Assembly (NCBI GenBank): GCA_016711345.1
Contig: JADJTD010000001.1
Location: 3,598,001 to 3,662,000, forward strand
DNA from: Chloracidobacterium sp.
GTDB taxonomy: Bacteria > Acidobacteriota > Blastocatellia > Pyrinomonadales > Pyrinomonadaceae
Length of the DNA: 64,000 nucleotides
Direction of reading: 5' to 3'
Under the pieces are notes generated by a model. The model did no database searches and had not been told where the DNA came from. It was given only the letters and a program-made list of their open reading frames with translations. Made by a program: the position numbers and the translations under genes. Below are positions 1 to 7,786 of this stretch, one piece after another (the stretch's first letter is position 1; the number at the start of each line of letters is the position of its first letter).

Positions 1-757
1 CGACGCGGTATTTCGCGGCGTATTTCGCAAACGCATCGACGACCGATGTCGAAGGCGTGATCGGGTACCACGCGGCTACGGTCGCACCGGCGTATATTGC
101 CCCGAGCCCACATGCCGAGTTGCCGCTGAAAAGTATCTTGTCACCGAGCAGGTCACGAGTTTCGAGTTTCAGGTCGAATGGCTTGTCAAAATTGTCACGC
201 ACCCAGTCGATGCCGAGCTGCAGAGCTTTGTAATTAGGTTCGATCAACTTTTCTTTGCCTTTGAACTGGTCCTGAATAAGCCCTTCGAGCACCTTGAAGT
301 CCATCCCAAAGAGCACAGACAGAGCTCCAATGTAAACAATGTTCTTAAATAGCATCCGCTGACGAGGGTCACTGAACGCGGCATTAACAAGGTTCATCAG
401 TGGAATGCCAATGAGCGTGATATCGGTACGCTCATATGAAGGCGGCAAAGGCTTCGACGAGTCATAAAGAAAGTATCCGCCCGCGTGTACGTCCGCATAA
501 TCTCGCTTCATTGACTGCGGATTGACCGCGATCATCAGATCGATGCCCTCTCGTCTCCCCAAATAACCTTTCTCCGAGACACGCACCTCGTACCAAGTCG
601 GCAAACCCTGAATATTCGAAGGGAAAATGTTCTTCGGCGTCACCGGCACGCCCATCCGAAACACCGCCTTCGTAAACAAAGCATTAGCCGACGCCGAACC
701 CGTGCCATTGACGTTCGCAAATCTAACTACGAAATCGTTTATCTTACTCTCATTCAT
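1..757 (-). CDS. 2-oxoacid:acceptor oxidoreductase subunit alpha (partial, runs off left edge)
   Basis: About 252 N-terminal residues are visible; the rest lies beyond base 1. The chain opens with a gamma-type domain carrying a GTGSASAN nucleotide-binding loop near residues 17-24. It then enters the pyrimidine-binding alpha domain (FSGNSACGLGAIYAG, then WYPITPSTS). This gamma-alpha fusion is the layout of KorA-type 2-oxoglutarate or pyruvate:ferredoxin oxidoreductases, which decarboxylate a 2-oxoacid with CoA and reduce ferredoxin. The start at 757 has a second ATG two codons downstream at 753 and only a weak purine tract upstream. The beta (TPP-binding) subunit would be expected just outside the window. 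The nearby GltD-like Fe-S flavoprotein (2188-4011) may be its electron partner. Substrate cannot be decided from this fragment. Confidence 0.85.
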   Translation of the reverse strand, partial: MNESKINDFVVRFANVNGTGSASANALFTKAVFRMGVPVTPKNIFPSNIQGLPTWYEVRVSEKGYLGRREGIDLMIAVNPQSMKRDYADVHAGGYFLYDSSKPLPPSYERTDITLIGIPLMNLVNAAFSDPRQRMLFKNIVYIGALSVLFGMDFKVLEGLIQDQFKGKEKLIEPNYKALQLGIDWVRDNFDKPFDLKLETRDLLGDKILFSGNSACGLGAIYAGATVAAWYPITPSTSVVDAFAKYAAKYRV

Positions 758-810
758 TCGCTTTCTATTATATCGCTATTCTGGTCCCGCCGTAATTAGC
801 ACTCATTCAC

Positions 811-1230
811 TTAGTCTAAGTCACCGCAAACGAATTTATAGCCTGTGACCCTTGCGACGTACTTTTGTCCCGGATGTTCTTCGCCAGCCGTCGTCACGCG
901 GAGTTTGTTGCCGTAGGCATCCTCGAATAAGAATGCGCAAGGATCCAGGCCGGTTCCAGCACACTCCTCTATTTCCCAATAGCCCTTTTTCCAAAAGATT
1001 TTGGCACTACCGTAAGAAATTCTTGGATTTGTAATGTCATTGTGATGAATCGTTGGGTACGGTTGCCATCCTGCTCGCAGAAGCCTTGGTCTCGCCTTGT
1101 GATAGGTCAGGTCTAGAACAAACGGAAGTTTGGCGTGTTTTTGAGGAGCACATGGAGTTTGTCCAAATATCAGACCTGGAACTGTCGCCAGTATCAGCAC
1201 CGAGCTAAAAAATCGCCTTGCTATTCGCAT
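811..1230 (-). CDS. hypothetical secreted protein, 139 aa
   Basis: A typical signal peptide spans residues 1-23 (two Arg, a hydrophobic core, then FGQ before a likely cleavage). The mature part is about 115 residues, with four Cys (TPCAP, EECAG, DPCAF, FVCGD) that could form two disulfides, and is rich in aromatic residues. I do not recognise a family. The start at 1230 is supported by a strong Shine-Dalgarno, AAGGGAGGAACAAC immediately before ATG. It lies between korA and a membrane protein gene, all on the minus strand, but nothing links it functionally to them. Function unknown. Confidence 0.6.
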   Translation of the reverse strand: MRIARRFFSSVLILATVPGLIFGQTPCAPQKHAKLPFVLDLTYHKARPRLLRAGWQPYPTIHHNDITNPRISYGSAKIFWKKGYWEIEECAGTGLDPCAFLFEDAYGNKLRVTTAGEEHPGQKYVARVTGYKFVCGDLD

Positions 1231-1258
1231 GTTGTTCCTCCCTTATTGATAAACATTA

Positions 1259-1336
1259 CTACGCCGTTCTCAGTATCTTCTCCATCTTTTTGCCTTTCGC
1301 GAGTTCGTCGCTCAGTTTGTCGAGCTGGCGGATCTT
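1259..1336 (-). pseudogene. in-frame coding-like tail after the stop of the 1337-2164 gene
   Basis: Reading on past the TAA at 1337-1339 in the same frame gives 25 further sense codons before TAG at 1259-1261. The peptide begins KIRQLDKLSDEL and ends MEKILRTA. It is charged, amphipathic and free of rare-looking codons, so it resembles real protein rather than random spacer. Either the membrane protein gene upstream has acquired a premature stop, or this is the 3' remnant of a lost gene that happens to be in frame. No start codon or ribosome site of its own is visible. Confidence 0.35.
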
Positions 1337-2164
1337 TTACGTTAGAGCGTCTTCGATGTTTTCGACGCGCATCACCGCTTTCTTCGTAGCCAGAATTCCC
1401 GTTGACAGCAATAGAACGAGCATGATCACAAAGCTACCGCTAAAGGTCATGATTTCATTGAATGAGCCCACGAAGGCGGTTGATGGATTCATAAGCTCGT
1501 AGCTTTCGAGAACTGCACCGACCAGGATACTAGATGCCGGCATTATACCGGTAACCAGCAGTGGCCAATTGTTCCTCCGATCTTTTAGGAAAAAGAGGAT
1601 TCCGATAATAAGGCGAATAACGAGACCCGTTATCGCGGCATATGCGAATCGGTAAAAGGTTTCCGGGCCTTCGATCTTGAACTGAGGAACAAACGCGAGA
1701 AGCAGGAAAAACAGAGCGACCCCCGTGAATGCCAGCACCGTGCTCAGGAGAAACGCTCCATGCAATGCCCTTCTTTTCCTAACAACAAAAGCAAGCAGGA
1801 TCAAGACCGCCACTTCAAACGTGCCCATCACGTTTTGCACAAACAAAGGGTCGCCTTTACCCGAGATCACGCCCTTGTTCGCAGAATGAATTGTCATCAC
1901 CGCCGTAGTCGCTACGAACAAAGGCCCAAAGAAAAGAATCAAGAGCCCGATACTCTTATGGTTCAGGAAGCCCTTCTTTCCGATGAGGTTGAGTTGCAGG
2001 AGCAGCAAGATCAACCAGACAAAGACCGTGATGACGTGGAAAAAGTGGTACGCACTAGGCTTCGCCTCGGGACCTAAAAAGATATTCCAGAAGCCGCCAG
2101 CACTCGCAACCATCGCACCAATCACGAGCACGTACTCGAATCTGTATTTCTTAAGATTCGTCAT
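1337..2164 (-). CDS. hypothetical multi-pass membrane protein, 275 aa
   Basis: The protein has about seven hydrophobic segments: roughly residues 12-30, 40-60, 72-92, 108-126, 136-160, 172-192 and 202-220, with a further one at 235-262. A conserved-looking HFFHVITVF stretch at the second segment and a TMTIHS-like motif after the third suggest a small heme- or quinone-type membrane fold, but I cannot assign a family. There are no extended soluble domains. The stop codon is followed in frame by a 25-codon coding-like tail (1259-1336), so the native protein may once have been longer. It lies 23 bases downstream of the GltD-like gene and may be cotranscribed with it. Confidence 0.65.
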   Translation of the reverse strand: MTNLKKYRFEYVLVIGAMVASAGGFWNIFLGPEAKPSAYHFFHVITVFVWLILLLLQLNLIGKKGFLNHKSIGLLILFFGPLFVATTAVMTIHSANKGVISGKGDPLFVQNVMGTFEVAVLILLAFVVRKRRALHGAFLLSTVLAFTGVALFFLLLAFVPQFKIEGPETFYRFAYAAITGLVIRLIIGILFFLKDRRNNWPLLVTGIMPASSILVGAVLESYELMNPSTAFVGSFNEIMTFSGSFVIMLVLLLSTGILATKKAVMRVENIEDALT

Positions 2165-2187
2165 TTAGTGGATACGCCCGCTTCGAA

Positions 2188-4011
2188 CTAGATCGCTCCA
2201 TTCCGTTCTATCTGCACGAAGTTACCGTACTTCACTTCGCCGGCTTTGGTGACGTTGTACCAGAATTTTTGCATGTCCCAGGCGGCGGTGGGGCAGCGTT
2301 CTGCGCAGAGGCCGCAGTGGAGGCAGACGTCTTCGTCTTTGACCATGACGCGGCCGGTCTTGAGGCCGTCGGCGACGTAGATGTCTTGGGTTAAATTTAG
2401 TGCCGGAACCTTCAGACGCGGACGCAGTTCAGGCTCTTCGCCGTCCGTCGTGAACGTGATGCAAGCCGTCGGGCAGATATCGACGCACGCGTCGCACTCG
2501 ATGCACTTCGGAGCGTCAAAGACGGTCTGCACATCGCAGTTGAGGCAACGCTCGGCCTCTTTGTAACCGGCGAGCGGATCAAAGCCCATCTCGACCTCTT
2601 GCTTGCGGCTCGCGAGCGTAATTGCCTTCGGCGCTTGCGGCACGACGAGGCGGTCGTATTCGTCGATCTCGCTGTCATACGCCCATTCGTGGATGCCCAT
2701 CTTTTGCGAGACAAGATTCACCATCGGGTGAAGCCGTTCGTTAACGAGATCTTTACCGCTGCACAGCAAGTCGATAGAAACAGCCGCCTGATGCCCGTGA
2801 GCAACCGCCGTGATGACGTTCTCCGGACCAAATGCCGCATCGCCGCCGAAGAAGACTTTGGGATTGGTCGATTGGAACGTCGTCTTATCAACAACCGGCA
2901 TTTCCCACTTGTCGAACTCCAGCCCGGCGTCACGCTCGATCCACGGAAACGAGTTTTCCTGGCCGACAGCAATAAGAACATCGTCTGCGGGATAAAACAC
3001 ATCATCTTCGCCCGTTGGAACGAGACTGCGTTTGCCATTCTCATCAAAAACAGCTTCGACCTTTTCAAACGTCATCCCGACAAGCTTGCCGTCTTCGATA
3101 ACAAAAGATTTTGGAACGTGGTTGTCGATAATGGGAATATCTTCGTGCTGAGCGTCTTCCTTTTCCCAAGGCGAAGCTTTCATCGAAGCAAACGGCGAAC
3201 GCACAATTACCTTCACGTCTTCTCCACCTAAGCGCCGTGCCGTGCGGCAGCAATCCATCGCAGTGTTTCCACCGCCGAGAACGATCACGCGTTTGCCGAT
3301 CTTTTCCGTATGTTCAAATGCCACGCTGCCGAGCCAGTTGATGCCGATGTGAATATTCGCCGCACCTTCCTGTCGTCCCGGCAGATCGGGCAGGTCGCGG
3401 CCTCGAGGAGCTCCGGTTCCGACAAACACCGCGTCGTAATCCTGCTCAAGCACCCCTTTCAGCGAATCAACATAATGTTTGAAATGCGTATGAATTCCGA
3501 GATCGAGAATGTAATCAACCTCTTCCTCAAGCACGCGTTCAGGCAGACGAAACGCCGGTATCTGCGACCGCATAAAACCGCCGCCTTTGATCTGCTCGTC
3601 AAACAGATGTATCTCGTAACCAAGCGGAGCAAGATCTCTCGCAACGGTCAAAGAAGCCGGTCCCGCACCGATCAAAGCGATCTTCTTGCCGTTCGGTTTA
3701 AAAGGCGCCTGCGGCATCAGGTGTTTTACTTCGTCTTTATTGTCAGCCGCAACGCGTTTCAATCTGCAAATAGCAACTGGTTCTTCGTCGATGCGTCCGC
3801 GTCGGCAAGCCGGTTCGCATGGACGATCGCATGTGCGTCCCAAAATGCCGGGAAACACGTTCGAATCCCAGTTGATCATGTACGCTTCAGTATATTTACC
3901 TTCGGCGATCAGGCGGATGTATTCCGGTACAGGCGTGTGCGCGGGACATGCGTACTGGCAATCCACCACTTTGTGAAAATATTCCGGATCTTTTATGTCG
4001 GTTGGCTTCAA
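2188..4011 (-). CDS. GltD-like FAD/NAD(P)H oxidoreductase with 4Fe-4S domains
   Basis: This 607-aa flavoprotein resembles the small subunit of glutamate synthase, with extra ferredoxin domains. Its N-terminal Cys-rich domain (CQYACPAHTP near 19, then CDRPCEPACRRG near 60) binds Fe-S clusters. A first dinucleotide fold (IALIGAGPASL near 110) would bind FAD, and a second (VIVLGGGNTAMD near 243) NADPH. The C-terminus has two ferredoxin-type motifs (CIECDACVDICP and CLHCGLCAERCP). Such proteins move electrons between NAD(P)H and ferredoxin-like carriers. No GltB large subunit is seen here, and korA lies downstream on the same strand, so a role beside the 2-oxoacid oxidoreductase is more likely than glutamate synthesis. 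That role is inferred from position. The start is the only well-placed ATG before the N-terminal Fe-S domain. Confidence 0.85.
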   Translation of the reverse strand: MKPTDIKDPEYFHKVVDCQYACPAHTPVPEYIRLIAEGKYTEAYMINWDSNVFPGILGRTCDRPCEPACRRGRIDEEPVAICRLKRVAADNKDEVKHLMPQAPFKPNGKKIALIGAGPASLTVARDLAPLGYEIHLFDEQIKGGGFMRSQIPAFRLPERVLEEEVDYILDLGIHTHFKHYVDSLKGVLEQDYDAVFVGTGAPRGRDLPDLPGRQEGAANIHIGINWLGSVAFEHTEKIGKRVIVLGGGNTAMDCCRTARRLGGEDVKVIVRSPFASMKASPWEKEDAQHEDIPIIDNHVPKSFVIEDGKLVGMTFEKVEAVFDENGKRSLVPTGEDDVFYPADDVLIAVGQENSFPWIERDAGLEFDKWEMPVVDKTTFQSTNPKVFFGGDAAFGPENVITAVAHGHQAAVSIDLLCSGKDLVNERLHPMVNLVSQKMGIHEWAYDSEIDEYDRLVVPQAPKAITLASRKQEVEMGFDPLAGYKEAERCLNCDVQTVFDAPKCIECDACVDICPTACITFTTDGEEPELRPRLKVPALNLTQDIYVADGLKTGRVMVKDEDVCLHCGLCAERCPTAAWDMQKFWYNVTKAGEVKYGNFVQIERNGAI

Positions 4012-4098
4012 ATCGTTTAGTTCCTTTGTATCAGGTGTTTACATCAAAATAATAAATGATGTTCGAAATCTTTGCTAGCCGAAGCTCGAAAGAATTAT

Positions 4099-4167
4099 CC
4101 ACGAAACTCACGAAAGCCACGAAAAAATCAAATTATTTCTGTTTCGTGCATTTCGTGTGTTTCGTGG
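4099..4167. repeat. 9-bp-periodic inverted repeat (CACGAAANN type)
   Basis: The left arm (4099-4126) is three successive 9-bp units of CACGAAANN. The right arm (4142-4167) is the reverse complement pattern TTTCGTGNN repeated three times. The 15-bp centre is AT-rich. It lies between the divergent starts of the GltD-like gene (4011) and ftcD (4194). Related 9-bp-periodic inverted repeats occur at 28163-28247, 30031-30096 and 36253-36369. The element could fold as an imperfect hairpin. It may hold or interrupt promoters for either gene; no clear -35/-10 pair was seen inside it. Confidence 0.75.
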
Positions 4168-4193
4168 GTAAAATAAGTGTCAATTTCAACCAT

Positions 4194-5894
4194 ATGAGAA
4201 AACTAATCGAATGTGTTCCAAATTTCAGCGAAGGCCGTGATATGGCGGTTATCAAACAGATCACCGACGAAGTCGAAAAGATCGATGGCGTTAAGCTGCT
4301 TGATGTCGATCCCGGTTACTCGACCAATCGAACGGTCGTGACATTCGTCGGAACGCCCGACGAGATCGTCGAAGCCGCGTTTCAAGCCGTCAAAAAGGCG
4401 CAGGAACTTATCGACATGCGTCATCACAAAGGCGATCATCCGCGTTTTGGAGCGACGGATGTTTGTCCGCTCGTTCCTATCTCAGGCGTTACGATGGAAG
4501 AGGTCGCGGAGTTTGCACGTAAACTTGGAAAACGCATCGGCGACGAACTCAACATTCCCGTCTATCTTTACGAGAACGCCGCGACCGAAGAAAAACGCCG
4601 CAACCTCGCCAATTGCCGTGAAGGCGAGTACGAAGGATTGAAAGATAAGATCGGTTCGTCAGATTGGAAGCCCGACTTCGGTCCGGCAGAATTCAATGAA
4701 AGTGTCGCGCGTTCGGGAGCCGTAGCGGTCGGTGCGAGAGATTTTTTGATCGCGGTAAATTTTAATCTCAATACGACCTCGACGCGGCGAGCGAACGCGA
4801 TCGCATTTGACGTTCGCGAAAAAGGCCGAGCAAAGCGTGAAGGCAATCCGATCACCGGCAAGGTCGTGCTGGACGAGAATGGCGAGCAAGTGATGATCCC
4901 TGGCACCCTCAAAGGCACAAAAGCCATCGGCTGGTTCATCGCGGAATACGGCATTGCACAGGTTTCGATGAATATCACCAACCTTTCCCAGACGCCGCTG
5001 CATATTGCCTTTGACGAGGTCAGCGAAAAAGCGGCGAAGCGTGGCCTGCGTGTCACGGGGCTTGAGATCGTCGGCCTTGTCCCTAAAAAAGCGATCATTG
5101 ACGCCGGAAAATATTATCTGACAAAACAAGGCCGCTCGCTCGGCGTTACCGAGGCTGAGATTATCAAGATCGCCATCAAGTCGATGGGGCTCGATGATCT
5201 AAAACCTTTCGATCCGAACGAGAAGATCATCGAATACGTTCTAGCCGCAGGAGAACAAATGAAAAAGCTCATCGATATGACCTGTGCGGAATTTGCCGAC
5301 GAGACCGCTTCCGAATCGCCCGCTCCCGGCGGCGGCTCGATCTCGGCTTACATGGGTGCTCTCGGAGCCGCGCTCGCGACAATGGTCGCCAATCTCTCCT
5401 CGCACAAAGCCGGCTGGGACGACCGTTGGGAAGAGTTTTCCGACTGGGCAGTCAAGGGCCAGCAGATCAAGGACGACCTGCTCGCTTTGGTCGATGAGGA
5501 CACTAACGCCTTCAACAAAGTAATGGACGCCTTCGGCCTGCCCAAAACGACCGACGAAGAAAAAGAGGCCCGAACATCTGCCATTCAGGAAGCAACAAAA
5601 TACGCCACCGAGATCCCTTTCCGCACAATGCAGCGCACCTTCGACGCATTCGAAATAATAAAAGCGATGGTGGAGTCAGGAAACCCCAACTCAGTCACCG
5701 ACGCCGGAGTAGGAGCCCTCTGCGCCCGCTCCGCCATTATGGGAGCCTACCTCAACGTAAAAATAAACGCCGCGGGATTAAAGGACAAAGCCTTCGCCGA
5801 CGATCTCGTAAAACGCGGGGCCGAGATCGAACAGCAAGCGATCCAACAGGAATCCGAGATCATGGCCCTTGTGAACAGCAAGATCGGTTCATGA
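4194..5894 (+). CDS. ftcD: glutamate formimidoyltransferase / formimidoyltetrahydrofolate cyclodeaminase
   Basis: This is a bifunctional enzyme of histidine degradation. It transfers the formimino group of formiminoglutamate to tetrahydrofolate and then releases ammonia to give 5,10-methenyl-THF. The formimidoyltransferase half (residues 1 to about 305) starts with LIECVPNFSEGRD and has the RHHKGDHPRFGATD segment that carries the catalytic His. The cyclodeaminase half starts near residue 358 (KLIDMTCAEFADE) with the glycine-rich SPAPGGGSISAY loop. I chose ATG 4194 because the motif at residues 4-14 is the usual N-terminus; an upstream in-frame ATG at 4056 would translate the inverted repeat at 4099-4167. 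Total length 566 aa suits the fused family. Other hut genes are not in the window. Confidence 0.93.
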   Translation: MRKLIECVPNFSEGRDMAVIKQITDEVEKIDGVKLLDVDPGYSTNRTVVTFVGTPDEIVEAAFQAVKKAQELIDMRHHKGDHPRFGATDVCPLVPISGVTMEEVAEFARKLGKRIGDELNIPVYLYENAATEEKRRNLANCREGEYEGLKDKIGSSDWKPDFGPAEFNESVARSGAVAVGARDFLIAVNFNLNTTSTRRANAIAFDVREKGRAKREGNPITGKVVLDENGEQVMIPGTLKGTKAIGWFIAEYGIAQVSMNITNLSQTPLHIAFDEVSEKAAKRGLRVTGLEIVGLVPKKAIIDAGKYYLTKQGRSLGVTEAEIIKIAIKSMGLDDLKPFDPNEKIIEYVLAAGEQMKKLIDMTCAEFADETASESPAPGGGSISAYMGALGAALATMVANLSSHKAGWDDRWEEFSDWAVKGQQIKDDLLALVDEDTNAFNKVMDAFGLPKTTDEEKEARTSAIQEATKYATEIPFRTMQRTFDAFEIIKAMVESGNPNSVTDAGVGALCARSAIMGAYLNVKINAAGLKDKAFADDLVKRGAEIEQQAIQQESEIMALVNSKIGS

Positions 5895-5927
5895 CATAAG
5901 GATCACTTCGCAATTCGCTGGGTTTCG

Positions 5928-5958
5928 TTGATAATACCGACGTTTGGTGTATTATCAA
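5928..5958. promoter_or_regulatory. perfect 10-bp inverted repeat upstream of a TPR gene
   Basis: TTGATAATAC at 5928-5937 is matched exactly by GTATTATCAA at 5949-5958, with an 11-bp centre. The half-sites are 21 bp apart centre to centre, which is two helical turns. It lies 34 bp after the ftcD stop and 67 bp before the TPR start at 6025. There is no following T-run, so an operator for a dimeric regulator is at least as likely as a terminator. Confidence 0.5.
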
Positions 5959-6024
5959 TCGCGTTGGTGTTAATCAATAGTTGGGCTTCTTCCGGTGATT
6001 AACGTACAAAGAAATGGAGAGAAT

Positions 6025-6768
6025 ATGGTGAGATCAAAATTAGCCACGCTTGCAGTGCTCATGATGGTTTTCATGATGCTACTGTTATGCGCCTTGCAAA
6101 CAATTGCTCAGGATAAGTCGAAACAGGCAACTTACGATAAAGGTGTAAAGTTGATTAAAGAGGAAAAGTACGACACTGCTATCGAAATCTTTAAGGGAAT
6201 CATTAAAGTTGACCCGAAGAACGCGAATGCGCTGGTGCAACTTGCCAATGCATATCGTGGCGCAGGACGCTTTCCAGATGCGCTAGAATCCTACAAGCAA
6301 GCACTTCAGCTTAAGCCGAATTTTGCTGATGCGCTTTATGGCCTGGGTGTGACTCATGGTATGGCAGGCTCGCCCAAAGATGCCGTTACTTTCCTGAAAG
6401 AATCCATCAAGCGCAATCCCAAATATGATAAGGCCTATTACAATCTTGGTGTAGCCTACTCCGATCTGGGGCAATTTGCAGAAGCCGCTGAAGCGTTCAA
6501 AGAAGCCACGAGGCTCAATGATAAAGATGCGGATTACTTCTTTAATTTGGGGGTGACATATCGGCAACTCAATAAATTGAAGGAAGCGGAAGAGGCTTTA
6601 GCTCAGACCGTGTTGTTGAAACCACAAGACAATGAAGCTCGCTATCAACTTGCATTGGTGTATCTGGCGCAGGGCAATCGAGGTTTTGCGACGATTCATT
6701 ATCTATATTTGGAGAAGTCGAGTCCTGAACATGCAGAAAAGCTCAAAGAATTACTCTTCAACAAGTAA
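6025..6768 (+). CDS. secreted or periplasmic TPR protein, 248 aa
   Basis: The start at 6025 is preceded by GGAGAG and gives a signal peptide (MVRSKLATLAVLMMVF, ending near IAQD). An earlier GTG at 5995 would place ten hydrophilic residues before the signal peptide. The rest is about six tetratricopeptide repeats, for example ALVQLANAYRGAGRFPDALESY, spaced by 34 residues. TPR proteins serve as protein-binding scaffolds, and this one probably acts in the periplasm. It follows ftcD by 130 bases, with an inverted repeat in that spacer, so it may have its own control. There is no catalytic domain and no specific partner can be named. Confidence 0.8.
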   Translation: MVRSKLATLAVLMMVFMMLLLCALQTIAQDKSKQATYDKGVKLIKEEKYDTAIEIFKGIIKVDPKNANALVQLANAYRGAGRFPDALESYKQALQLKPNFADALYGLGVTHGMAGSPKDAVTFLKESIKRNPKYDKAYYNLGVAYSDLGQFAEAAEAFKEATRLNDKDADYFFNLGVTYRQLNKLKEAEEALAQTVLLKPQDNEARYQLALVYLAQGNRGFATIHYLYLEKSSPEHAEKLKELLFNK

Positions 6769-7114
6769 GGCTAGATGCGAAGAGGCGTAGCCCAACAAGT
6801 CCTTCGACGTGACGTGAAGTTAGCATGTCTTTCATCGCTAGACTTGTCCGTTTCGGCGGTTCGTGCGCACCGGTCAATTCCATCATTAGCCGTCACTCCG
6901 ATTGCAACAACTGCTCCCGTGACGACCTTCGCTAACAACAATGTAAGTTCAAGCCCGAAATGTTCCAGCCATTTGATAAATTGCAGATAGTAAACCGTCC
7001 AGCAGATCCTCGACGGCGTACGAATGAACCTTCCGCTAGTCGAAGAAGTCACCAAGAAAGCCCAAAAAGCCAAAAAAAGATGCCCAGCCACGCTTTTCTC
7101 GGAATGTTTCTTTC

Positions 7115-7132
7115 AGCCTCGTTGACGAGGCT
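7115..7132. repeat. perfect hairpin AGCCTCGT-TG-ACGAGGCT
   Basis: An exact 8-bp stem with a 2-base loop. A second AGCCTCGTTG lies about 30 bases further on (near 7149). No T-run follows, so terminator function is doubtful. It may be part of a degenerate REP-like repeat together with the 7216-7265 structure. Confidence 0.5.
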
Positions 7133-7215
7133 TTCCCGCAGGGCAAATAGCCTCGTTGCTTTAGCACGTGGTTAGTTTCAACAATGGTCTAGAGGCGGTT
7201 TACCGTCCTTTGTTT

Positions 7216-7265
7216 AGAGTTACGGCTTTAGCCGCGATGCTTTTCACGCCTGAAGGCGTAACTCT
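7216..7265. repeat. cruciform-type repeat: outer stem enclosing two hairpins
   Basis: AGAGTTACG at 7216-7224 pairs exactly with CGTAACTCT at 7257-7265. Inside are two further perfect hairpins, CGGCTTTAGCCG (7223-7234) and ACGCCTGAAGGCGT (7246-7259). The result is a three-way junction like the folded REP/BIME elements spread by REP-associated transposases. No transposase is present in the window. Confidence 0.6.
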
Positions 7266-7563
7266 GAACCGTAAGCCCTTTGAAACAGGATGGATCGTAT
7301 ATCAAATTCATACCACGCCGTACACAACGTGGCTATGTGCCGCGAGACGCGGAAAGGCCGTGTTGTTGCACAAATAAAACTATTGACTGAATATGCAAGT
7401 CATGCTACCCTCATAGCTAGAGCCAAATAGATATTTGACAACTGAAAATGACGAATAGTGAACGGTGTGTGACCGTTCCACCGAAGATCGAGTCGTTCCA
7501 ATGATGTGAAATAGCTTAAACTATGCAAACACTAGGTTTATGGATTTCACATCGTATTGAATA

Positions 7564-7672
7564 ATTTTTTTTCAAAAATCATGGAATAGATGCCAAAAAA
7601 CGCCGTAACTCCAATAAAAATGGTGAGTTGCGCGTTCCACAGCGAAGTGGAACGGTGTGGAACGGAATGATT
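7564..7672. repeat. ~100-bp interspersed repeat, copy 1
   Basis: It begins with a T-run and CAAAAATCATGGAAT and ends with the palindrome GTTCCAC...GTGGAAC followed by GGTGTGGAACG. The same order (T-run, CAAAAAATCGTGGAAT, GTTCCAC palindrome, GGTGCGGAACG) is found at 45884-45982. The two copies diverge in the middle but keep both ends, as expected for a small non-coding mobile element. It overlaps the extended frame upstream of the prepilin peptidase start, which supports the downstream start at 7787. Confidence 0.6.
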
Positions 7673-7786
7673 GTCTTCCCTTTTTTTGGCAAAGGGATTA
7701 TTATCATTTTGGGCGGTTCTCGTCCGATAAGTCCTTGGATTCTTCTGATAGACCGGCCACCGCTTACGCTGGTTCTGACAATATTC

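Larger units (their letters stand above)
6769..7786. other. repeat-rich 1-kb spacer without a convincing gene
   Basis: No open frame here has both a ribosome site and a recognisable product. The left third (6769-7100) is plain sequence; a minus-strand frame at 6771-7091 is open but unconvincing. The rest holds a perfect 8-bp hairpin (7115-7132), a two-hairpin cruciform (7216-7265), a short GAACGGTGTGTGACCGTTC palindrome (about 7459-7477), and one copy of a ~100-bp repeat (7564-7672) that recurs at 45884-45982. This mosaic looks like accumulated small palindromic elements rather than a decayed gene. Confidence 0.6.

Noticed and set aside
2188..4011. Glutamate synthase small subunit (gltD)
   Set aside because: Extra C-terminal ferredoxin motifs and no gltB beside it; a neighbouring korA makes a different electron partner more likely.
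3310..4020. Long plus-strand frame opposite the GltD-like gene
   Set aside because: The minus-strand flavoprotein has all family motifs; the opposite frame is a codon-bias shadow.
4099..4167. Possible CRISPR-like array from repeated CACGAAA units
   Set aside because: Units are 9 bp with no spacers of 30 bp or more, arranged as an inverted pair; there are no cas genes in the window.
5928..5958. Rho-independent terminator of ftcD
   Set aside because: The stem is perfect but AT-rich with no T-run after it; left as a possible operator.
6771..7091. Minus-strand open frame of 106 codons in the spacer after the TPR gene
   Set aside because: There is no ribosome site, the C-terminal half has a low-information Arg/Thr-rich composition, and no recognisable domain. 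Could be a decayed gene, but I cannot support it.
7628..7786. Upstream extension of the prepilin peptidase frame
   Set aside because: The added residues translate a non-coding repeat and exceed the family's usual length.
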